11,265 bases of DNA. It comes from Treponema sp. GTDB lineage: Bacteria > Spirochaetota > Spirochaetia > Treponematales > Treponemataceae. Both the position numbers and the translations under genes were made by a program. Location of the stretch: assembly GCA_016290335.1 (NCBI GenBank), contig JAEETM010000097.1:1-11265 (forward strand). The letters are read 5' to 3'. The notes under the pieces are model-generated. The model was given only the letters and a program-made list of their open reading frames with translations. It had not been told where the DNA came from and searched no databases. How positions within the stretch are numbered: the first letter of the stretch is position 1; each line of letters opens with the position of its first letter. Positions 6,626 through 11,265 of the stretch are shown here, one piece after another.

Positions 6626-8035
6626 ATGAATCCAAATCAAGGCAATGCCGATGCGCAATATGAAAAGATGGTGAACACTCCGGTCTGGAAGCTGGTTACT
6701 ACGCTGGCTATTCCAACCGTCATCTCTATGCTGATTACAGCAATTTACAATACTGCCGATACATTTTTTGTTTCGCAGTTGAGCACACAGGCAAGTGCAG
6801 CCGTTGGAATTGTTTTCCCGATTATGAGCATTATTCAGGCGTGTGGCTTTACACTCGGTATGGGAAGCGGCAGCCTTATTTCCATAAAGCTCGGTCAGAA
6901 AAAAAATGATGAAGCAATTACAATTTCTTCTACAGCATTTTTTACTGCGCTGGGCTTTGGTCTTTTAATCACAATTTTTGGAAACCTTTTTGCCGGCGGG
7001 CTGCTCAGTCTTGTTGGCGCTTCAGAATCGGTATTGCCTTACGCAAAGGATTATGCTCGCTTTATTTTTTGGGGTGCACCTTTTATGTGCGCTTCGTTTG
7101 TTTTAAATAACGATTTGCGTTCAGAAGGTAAAGCATTTTTCAGTATGATTGCGCTGACTACCGGTGGAATCATCAACATCATTCTTGATCCGTTTTTTAT
7201 CTTTAAGGATATGAGTTTGTTTGGCGGAGCTCTGACTATCCATGGTTTTGGGCTCGGAATAAGTGGTGCTGCAATTGCCACTTTAATAAGCCAGTTTATA
7301 AGCTTCCTGCTGCTCTTCCAGTTTTATTTGAGACGCAAAGTTATCTGCCGGATGAACTTAAAGTTTTATTCAAAAGATATCCGCGTGCTTGGAAGAATTA
7401 TTTCCACAGGATTTCCTTCACTCGCAAGACAGGGACTGGCCAGCTTTGCTACAATTTTGTTGAATACATCCGCCGCTAACTATGGAGATTCTGCCGTTGC
7501 CGCAATGACGATTGCCACAAAGATTATAATGTTTGTTGCCAGCATGATAATTGGAATTGGTCAGGGCTTCAGTCCGGTAAGCGGCTACAACTATGGAGCC
7601 AAACGGTACGACCGCGTAAAAAAGGCGTGGCTGTTTATGGTGCTCAGCTGCTTTTCGGTTATGGCTGTCCTTTCAACAATCGTGTTCATATTTGCGCCAC
7701 AGATTGTTAAGGCTTTCCGCGATGACCAGGCCGTTATCGCTATTGGAACAGTTGCCCTGCGCTGGCAGATTTCATTCATCCCGCTTCATTCACTCATTAT
7801 TGGTACGAATATGCTCATGCAATCTACACGTCACGTAAAGCAGGCCACCTTCCTTTCTATGAACCGTCAGGGTGTTTACTTTATTCCTGCCATTCTGATT
7901 TTACCTCGTTTGTTCGGTTTGTTCGGAATTGAAATCAGTCAGGCTATTGCTGACCTGCTGAGTACGTTCACCGCAATTCCATATTTAATCTGGTTCTTCA
8001 GGAAAATGGACAAACAGGCAGCCGCAGAGGAATGA
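6626..8035 (+). CDS. MATE family multidrug/cation exporter
   Basis: An inner-membrane antiporter of the multi-antimicrobial extrusion family (NorM/MepA/DinF-like), which exports drugs or metabolites in exchange for Na+ or H+. From the ATG at 6626 it is 469 aa, the normal family length, with about twelve helices in two homologous halves. The N-lobe begins WKLVTTLAIPTVISMLITAIYNTADTFFVSQL. The C-lobe shows TGFPSLARQGLASF and GIGQGFSPVSGYNYGAKRYDRVKKA, both characteristic of MATE proteins. The frame also has an ATG at 6614; I prefer 6626 because GGGAA lies a few bases before it while 6614 has no Shine-Dalgarno, but neither site is strong. It sits 27 bp after the protease and its TGA overlaps the start of the next gene. 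The substrate cannot be deduced. Confidence 0.93.
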   Translation: MNPNQGNADAQYEKMVNTPVWKLVTTLAIPTVISMLITAIYNTADTFFVSQLSTQASAAVGIVFPIMSIIQACGFTLGMGSGSLISIKLGQKKNDEAITISSTAFFTALGFGLLITIFGNLFAGGLLSLVGASESVLPYAKDYARFIFWGAPFMCASFVLNNDLRSEGKAFFSMIALTTGGIINIILDPFFIFKDMSLFGGALTIHGFGLGISGAAIATLISQFISFLLLFQFYLRRKVICRMNLKFYSKDIRVLGRIISTGFPSLARQGLASFATILLNTSAANYGDSAVAAMTIATKIIMFVASMIIGIGQGFSPVSGYNYGAKRYDRVKKAWLFMVLSCFSVMAVLSTIVFIFAPQIVKAFRDDQAVIAIGTVALRWQISFIPLHSLIIGTNMLMQSTRHVKQATFLSMNRQGVYFIPAILILPRLFGLFGIEISQAIADLLSTFTAIPYLIWFFRKMDKQAAAEE

Positions 8036-8571
8036 TGACGAAGGACACTTTTATTCCACCGGTAACACAAGTATTACATCCCATTCCGCCAGTTTGGAAC
8101 TCCGAAAGCCGCATTTTAATTTTGGGCACAATGCCTTCTCCAAAAAGTCGCCAGGCTGGATTTTATTATATGCATCCGCAGAATAGATTCTGGAATGTGA
8201 TTACAGAAGTTTTTGAGGAAAAGTTAGCTTTTGCTAACAACAAATCCATTACCGAACGTCGCAATTTTCTTCTCCGTCACCACCTTGCCATGTGGGATGT
8301 CCTCGCCAGCTGCCAGATTGAAGGTGCCGCTGATTCCTCAATTAAAAATGCTGTCCCAAATGATTTTACGCAGATTTTTGAAAACTCAAATATTCACCAC
8401 GTTTTCTGTACCGGAAAAACAGCCTTTACCTTATGGAAAAAATACTGTGCTGCCTTGTATGAAGAACACTTTAATCTGACTGTTCACTGCCTTCCAAGTA
8501 CAAGCCCCGCAAACGCACAATGGAGTAAAGAAAGATTAATTGAGGAATACAAAATTATTGCTAAAATCTGA
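8035..8571 (+). CDS. Hypoxanthine/deoxyinosine-DNA glycosylase, uracil-DNA glycosylase superfamily
   Basis: A 178-aa base-excision-repair enzyme that removes deaminated bases, mainly hypoxanthine, from DNA. Motif 1 GTMPSPKSR (about residues 31-39) and the adjacent FYYMHPQNRFW are diagnostic of the deoxyinosine-glycosylase branch (often called HDG, UDG family 6). The second conserved segment, LPSTSPANA (about 153-161), forms the DNA-contacting loop. The length fits the family, usually about 160-180 aa. The frame also has ATG at 8032, which overlaps the MATE stop as ATGA. GAGG at 8027-8030 is 4 nt from the ATG at 8035 but only 1 nt from 8032, so 8035 is preferred. Translation is coupled to the MATE gene. 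There is no evident functional link with the exporter; housekeeping repair genes are often carried this way. Confidence 0.9.
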   Translation: MTKDTFIPPVTQVLHPIPPVWNSESRILILGTMPSPKSRQAGFYYMHPQNRFWNVITEVFEEKLAFANNKSITERRNFLLRHHLAMWDVLASCQIEGAADSSIKNAVPNDFTQIFENSNIHHVFCTGKTAFTLWKKYCAALYEEHFNLTVHCLPSTSPANAQWSKERLIEEYKIIAKI

Positions 8572-8579
8572 CAGAATGC

Positions 8580-9041
8580 TTATTGTTCAGGAAAATACTT
8601 TCTCTGGAACTGTTCTTCGCTCATACAAAGAATGTGAATCCCTTCGGTAATAGAAAGAATTGTAGGAACAAAAGTCCAGCAAAACAGGATGGATAATATT
8701 CCCCTTTTTATGTGTCCCAGGAAAAAATGATGAATGCCATAAGCGCCAAAAAGAATTGCCAGAACACCAATAAGAGTTTTACTCATTTCTGAATTGCCGG
8801 TTGAAGTAGTAGTTGTATTGGTAGAAGCTGTATGGTCTACGGCTACAGTGTCAGAATCATCTAGCGAATCTGTTTCTTCATGACCACATGCAGGACAAAC
8901 ATTCTCTTCATTCGGAGTTATTTTTTTATAATCCTTCCAAAGAGTTGTATCTGCAGATTTTGATTGTCTTGCACCACAGTTAGGACAGATCTCTTCATCT
9001 TTAGAGATTCTTGCTCCACATTCATAGCATTTTATTTTCAT
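8580..9041 (-). CDS. Zinc-ribbon and TM2-domain membrane protein
   Basis: A 153-aa protein. The N terminus is a zinc ribbon of two CxxC pairs (Cys5/Cys8 and Cys19/Cys22, in CYECGARIS and CPNCGARQ). A third CxxC (Cys49/Cys52, CPACG) stands alone. A Ser/Thr/Asp-rich linker follows (about 58-85). The C-terminal TM2 domain (about 87-150) has two hydrophobic helices, with KTLIGVLAILFGAYGIHHFFLGHIKRG and the typical ending ITEGIHILCMSEEQFQRKY. Family function is unknown; TM2 proteins are widespread inner-membrane proteins. The start lacks a Shine-Dalgarno, being preceded by an AT-rich stretch, and a TATGCT lies only 15 nt upstream, so the transcript may be nearly leaderless. The gene is convergent with the glycosylase (8 bp between stops) and 48 bp downstream of the flavoprotein gene on the same strand. 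Confidence 0.9.
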   Translation of the reverse strand: MKIKCYECGARISKDEEICPNCGARQSKSADTTLWKDYKKITPNEENVCPACGHEETDSLDDSDTVAVDHTASTNTTTTSTGNSEMSKTLIGVLAILFGAYGIHHFFLGHIKRGILSILFCWTFVPTILSITEGIHILCMSEEQFQRKYFPEQ

Positions 9042-9065
9042 ATATATAAAATAGCATACTTTTTG

Positions 9066-9091
9066 AAAAAAAGAAATGCTCCGTTTTCTTT
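9066..9091 (-). terminator. Weak AT-rich hairpin after the flavoprotein gene
   Basis: Minus-strand AAAGAAA (9091-9085) pairs with TTTCTTT (9076-9070) around an 8-nt loop, followed by four more T residues. The stem includes the stop of the flavoprotein gene. It is AT-only apart from one G-C pair, so termination would be weak, possibly allowing readthrough into the TM2 gene. Confidence 0.3.
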
Positions 9092-9719
9092 ATCGCGTAA
9101 AATTAGTCCACACGTGTTCTTCTGTTTCCGGCAGCCCAATTTCTTTTTTACCAAGCTCAATACTCTTCATAAGGAAAACCATATTTCTGGCAAGCACACG
9201 CATAATCTGTCTTCCTTCATCATCAACTTTTCCTTCGCCCGGTTCCCAACCGTAAATGTTATTCCAATACTGACTCGTTGCAACCGGCATATTCGAAAGA
9301 GTAAAAAACTTATTGAGTTCATCAAACGTCGCCGTACAGCCGGAACGTCTTGCACTTACAACACTTGCTCCAACCTTTAAGCTCTTATCAAAACTGGTAC
9401 TGTAGAAAAGTCTCTGAAGCGCAGACATAAGCGTTCCATTTGCCGAACCATAATAAACCGGCGAACCAATAACAAGTCCATCAGCTTTTTCAAACTTTTC
9501 AGCGAGCTCGTTCACAATATCATCAAAAGCACATTTATGATTTTTGCGACAAGTCTCACACGCAATACATCCTCTTATATCCATCCGACCAAGCAAAATA
9601 TTTTCATACTCTACACCATTCTTTTCAAAAACCTGCTCCATCTCCCGAAATGCCAGCGCAATATTTCCATTCTTTCTCGGACTTCCATTCAACATCAAAA
9701 CCTTCAATTGCTTTTCCAT
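9090..9719 (-). CDS. Flavodoxin-fold NAD(P)H-dependent FMN reductase / iron-sulfur flavoprotein-like
   Basis: A 209-aa cytoplasmic flavoprotein. The FMN-phosphate loop NGSPRKNGN is at residues 11-19. SPVYYGSANGTLMSALQRLFY (about 86-106) is the second flavin contact of the family. Between them lie four cysteines (Cys51, 54, 57, 63; RGCIACETCRKNHKCAFDD) in the CxxCxxC...C arrangement that binds an Fe-S cluster in archaeal and clostridial iron-sulfur flavoproteins; whether it does so here is unproven. The C-terminal part (WNNIYGWEPGEGKVDDEGRQIMRVLARNM) matches the flavodoxin family protein/NAD(P)H oxidoreductase group. The role is probably electron transfer or quinone/metal/nitro reduction in an anaerobe. 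GGAG (9731-9728) is 8 nt from the ATG. It may be co-transcribed with the downstream TM2 gene. Confidence 0.9.
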   Translation of the reverse strand: MEKQLKVLMLNGSPRKNGNIALAFREMEQVFEKNGVEYENILLGRMDIRGCIACETCRKNHKCAFDDIVNELAEKFEKADGLVIGSPVYYGSANGTLMSALQRLFYSTSFDKSLKVGASVVSARRSGCTATFDELNKFFTLSNMPVATSQYWNNIYGWEPGEGKVDDEGRQIMRVLARNMVFLMKSIELGKKEIGLPETEEHVWTNFTR

Positions 9720-9825
9720 AATTATATCTCCAATTCATTTGTTTATAATTTATCATAAACCATTAAACCTATTTTTCTTGTATGATTATGATTCTTTGTT
9801 GTAGGAAAATGGATGGAGTGAAGTT

Positions 9826-9854
9826 TTAACCGGTCACAATTTGCGACCAGTTAA
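9826..9854. repeat. Hairpin carrying a near-copy of the ORF6N-internal palindrome
   Basis: TTAACCGGTC (9826-9835) and GACCAGTTAA (9845-9854) form a 10-bp stem with one imperfect pair (G-U in the minus-strand RNA) around a 9-nt loop. It covers the stop codon of the ORF6N gene. Its core, GGTCACAATTTGCGACC (9832-9848), matches 16 of 17 bases with the palindrome at 10214-10230 inside the same gene. No T run follows on the minus strand, so it is not a standard terminator. Confidence 0.65.
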
Positions 9855-10429
9855 TTATCTCCATTCATAAATCCGATTTTCCGTTTTGTCTGAGGTTCTT
9901 CAATCAAATTATTCAAAACTCGAATAATCTGTTCGATTTTTCTATCCTGTTCAGAAAACTTTTTGTCACAATGATCGATGTGAAGCAAAAGGAGCCGCCG
10001 GATTTCTGCAAGTTCTGTTTTATCATCTGTCTTTACAATCTGCGAGTTGACATAATGACGAAGCTGAACAAAAGCATCCATAATTTTTATACTTACTTGA
10101 ATTGCTGTAAGGCTATGAAGTACAGCGGAAAGCATTGCAACACCTTGTTCGGTGAAGACGTAAGGAAGATATTTTGTGTGTTTACCGCGCTGACTTTCAT
10201 TTTCATCGTCTAAGGTCGCAATTTGCGACCTCAAAAACTCATTTTCTTCAACAGTTAATTGAAACCTAAACTCCTCAGGGAAACGCTCAATATTTCGCTT
10301 CACTGCTTCCGTAATACGCTTCGTCTCAACTCCATACAATTCCGCCAAGTCACGATCAATCATAACTTGCTTACCACGAATGAGAAAAATCTTTTTTTCA
10401 ACTAATACAGATGTAATTTCGTTTTCCAT
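9851..10429 (-). CDS. ORF6N-domain DNA-binding protein
   Basis: A 192-aa protein. The ORF6N domain, related to phage KilA-N/antirepressor modules, covers about residues 12-105: IFLIRGKQVMIDRDLAELYGVET, then AVKRNIERFPEEFRFQLTVEE, then LRSQIAT and RGKHTKYLPYVFTEQGVAML. All these blocks match the family consensus. Residues about 135-180 are charged and heptad-like (ELAEIRRLLLLHIDHCDKKF...), a likely coiled coil for oligomerisation. Such genes are common, often in several copies, in gut Treponema, Bacteroides and Clostridia, and are usually of phage or mobile origin, though no other phage gene is nearby. No good Shine-Dalgarno is visible. TATAAT abuts the ATG with TTGATT 16 bp further up, which would place the transcript start inside the gene, so the promoter is unresolved. 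The codons for LRSQIAT contain a perfect palindrome. Confidence 0.9.
   Translation of the reverse strand: MENEITSVLVEKKIFLIRGKQVMIDRDLAELYGVETKRITEAVKRNIERFPEEFRFQLTVEENEFLRSQIATLDDENESQRGKHTKYLPYVFTEQGVAMLSAVLHSLTAIQVSIKIMDAFVQLRHYVNSQIVKTDDKTELAEIRRLLLLHIDHCDKKFSEQDRKIEQIIRVLNNLIEEPQTKRKIGFMNGDN
10213..10231. repeat. Perfect 19-nt palindrome inside the ORF6N coding region
   Basis: AGGTCGCAA-T-TTGCGACCT is symmetric over nine base pairs on each side of a central base. On the minus strand it encodes Arg67 to Thr72 (RSQIAT). A second copy of the inner 17 bp with one difference lies at 9832-9848 next to the gene's stop. Confidence 0.75.
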
Positions 10430-10463
10430 ATTATAATCATACTCTGCCTACAATCAAAAAACA

Positions 10464-10480
10464 TTAAAGTATTACTTTAA
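10464..10480. promoter_or_regulatory. Perfect 17-nt palindrome in the divergent ORF6N/Xre intergenic region (candidate operator)
   Basis: TTAAAGTA-T-TACTTTAA is symmetric over eight base pairs on each side. The half-site TTAAAGT occurs again at 10548-10554, three bases before the Xre start codon. A perfect -35 hexamer TTGACA lies at 10501-10506 on the plus strand, but no convincing -10 is found 16-18 bp after it. The layout suits autoregulation by either neighbour. Confidence 0.45.
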
Positions 10481-10557
10481 GAAATCTGCATTAAAAACAC
10501 TTGACAAAACAATTTTACTTGCCCACATCCTGTTTTTATCAATATATTTAAAGTCGA

Positions 10558-10947
10558 ATGCAATACCAGACATCGTCGTTTTCTATACCAGTAATTGATG
10601 TAGAAGCGACTTCACAAAACTTAAAACGCCTCCGCAAAGCTCGCAGTATAAAAGTTAGCGAAATCCAAAAATCACTGAACATGACATACCCACAAGCTAT
10701 CTACAATTGGGAAAATCCAAACCTCAAAAACCTCCCCAACATAGATCATCTTGTTTTCCTTGCTAAACTTTATAAAGTTTCAATAGATGATATGATTGTA
10801 ATTAGAAAAGAAGAAAGCACAGCTATAGCAGTTCACGAATCAACACTGCCATACGGAATCGCACAGGAAACGCTGGACTTCATTGCCAGCTGCTCAAGCC
10901 ACGAAACAAAACTTGCGCTGGAAAAATATTATGGGTTTTCGATTTAG
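10558..10947 (+). CDS. Xre-family HTH regulator (129 aa)
   Basis: A 129-aa DNA-binding protein. A 16-residue leader ending IPVIDVEAT precedes the cro/C1-type helix-turn-helix at about residues 19-82: NLKRLRKARSIKVSEIQKSL, then NMTYPQAIYNWENPN with recognition-helix residues, then LPNIDHLVFLAKLYKVSIDDMIVIR. The pattern PQAIYxWE...LPxIDxLVxLxxLYxVSxDDxIV is that of a regulator group common in gut anaerobes. The C-terminal 45 residues (EESTAIAVHESTLPYG...ALEKYYGFSI) carry no domain I recognise. No clear Shine-Dalgarno precedes the ATG; the upstream sequence is TTTAAAGTCGA. It is divergent from the ORF6N gene and convergent with the acyltransferase. Its targets are unknown; the palindrome at 10464-10480 is the obvious candidate. 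Confidence 0.88.
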   Translation: MQYQTSSFSIPVIDVEATSQNLKRLRKARSIKVSEIQKSLNMTYPQAIYNWENPNLKNLPNIDHLVFLAKLYKVSIDDMIVIRKEESTAIAVHESTLPYGIAQETLDFIASCSSHETKLALEKYYGFSI

Positions 10948-10969
10948 AAATCGATAGGTTTTAGAAAAC
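10939..10969. terminator. Two small tandem inverted repeats between convergent genes
   Basis: TCGATTT-AG-AAATCGA (10939-10954, spanning the Xre stop) is followed by GTTTT-AG-AAAAC (10958-10969). Both are perfect, but the AG centre means the innermost pairs must open, leaving stems of about 5 and 3 bp. They may weakly terminate the convergent Xre and acyltransferase transcripts. No long T run is present. Confidence 0.3.
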
Positions 10970-10976
10970 TCTCCCT

Positions 10977-11265
10977 TTACCCCTTATACATCCCCATCAG
11001 TTTTTTGTTTTCTTCTTCATCCTTTATACCCATCATTTTCATAACACTGGTGCGGGCATTCTGAATTAGTTCGTTTTCTGCATCCTTGCGGGTCAACTGA
11101 TTATTTGGGAAAAGAGGTTCGCCAATGTTTACGGTAAGGTTCGGATATTTTTTGAAGAGCTTGTAAAGACCGCGAGGCTCACGATAGGAAATTGCAATTG
11201 GAATTAGCGGGACATTATGCTTTACGGCAAACACCGCGGCTCCAATATGAAAGTCTCTGATTGCA
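10977..11265 (-). CDS. 1-acyl-sn-glycerol-3-phosphate acyltransferase (PlsC family), C-terminal part, cut by window edge
   Basis: The frame is open from the right edge to TAA at 10977, giving 95 visible residues, beginning AIRDFHIGAAVFAVKHNVPLIPIAIS. This is the usual third and fourth block of PlsC-type acyltransferases (F..GAA..A...VPLIPVAI), which acylate lysophosphatidic acid at the inner membrane in phospholipid synthesis. A following LTVNIGEPLFPNNQLTRKDAENEL matches the family's beta strand (V.IGEPI) and C-terminal helix. A GTG at 11232 could look like a start, but the conserved sequence continues upstream through it, so the true start lies beyond the window with the catalytic HxxxxD motif. 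The C-terminal tail DEEENKKLMGMYKG is polar. Its membership of the broader lysophospholipid acyltransferase family is firm; the exact acyl acceptor is not. Confidence 0.82.
   Translation of the reverse strand, partial: AIRDFHIGAAVFAVKHNVPLIPIAISYREPRGLYKLFKKYPNLTVNIGEPLFPNNQLTRKDAENELIQNARTSVMKMMGIKDEEENKKLMGMYKG

Noticed and set aside
8225..8240. GTTAGC-TTTT-GCTAAC inverted repeat
   Set aside because: It lies inside the glycosylase coding region (KLAFANN) and has only a 6-bp stem without a T run; no reason to call it functional.
8964..9380. Plus-strand open frame of 138 codons over the TM2 and flavoprotein genes
   Set aside because: It is antisense to two well-supported genes and crosses their intergenic gap; its translation has low complexity with no recognisable domain.
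10430..10457. TTGATT/TATAAT as the ORF6N promoter
   Set aside because: The hexamers fit well at 16 bp spacing, but the -10 abuts the ATG, so the transcript would start inside the gene and lose conserved N-terminal residues; kept only as an unresolved note.
11232..11265. GTG at 11232-11234 as the start of a short 85-aa gene
   Set aside because: The residues upstream of it (AIRDFHIGAA) belong to a conserved block of PlsC-type acyltransferases, so the gene continues past the window edge.

Overview
The window (about 11.3 kb, low to moderate GC) reads as ordinary chromosome of a host-associated, probably anaerobic bacterium. My best guess is a gut or rumen spirochaete of the genus Treponema. This rests on protein style only: a large PqqL-type M16 zinc protease with a relaxed spirochaete-like lipobox, clostridial-style small Xre regulators, a CxxC-plus-TM2 protein, an ORF6N-domain protein, and good AGGAG/GGAGG ribosome binding sites. 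No rRNA or other marker confirms it, and a Firmicute cannot be fully excluded.

Layout from left to right. (1) 39-772 (+): a five-helix membrane protein and a 63-aa Xre regulator overlapping by ATGA, followed by a cluster of palindromes (771-863). (2) 854-2269 (-): an NSS-family sodium-coupled amino-acid transporter. It is divergent from 2412-3443 (+), a regulator with about six membrane helices followed by a SARP/OmpR-like winged helix. (3) 3444-3721: a busy gap with a minus-strand intrinsic terminator, a short minus-strand coding-like tail, a promoter, and a tandem 12-bp repeat leading into the protease. (4) 3722-8571 (+): a three-gene run of M16 zinc-protease lipoprotein, MATE exporter and hypoxanthine/deoxyinosine-DNA glycosylase. 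The gaps are 15 bp and a stop/start overlap. (5) 8580-9719 (-): a zinc-ribbon/TM2 membrane protein and, upstream of it, a flavodoxin-fold FMN reductase with a four-Cys motif. (6) 9851-10429 (-): an ORF6N-domain protein, divergent from 10558-10947 (+), an Xre-family regulator; the shared intergenic region holds a perfect 17-bp palindrome. (7) 10977-11265 (-): the C-terminal end of a PlsC-type acyltransferase that runs off the right edge.

No CRISPR array, tRNA, rRNA, insertion sequence or complete novel system was found. The points most worth a second look are: the membrane-embedded winged-helix regulator facing the transporter; a palindrome that occurs both inside the ORF6N coding region and again at that gene's 3' end; dyads overlapping or flanking promoters; and an orphan minus-strand terminator with a short coding-like stretch in front of it between two plus-strand genes.
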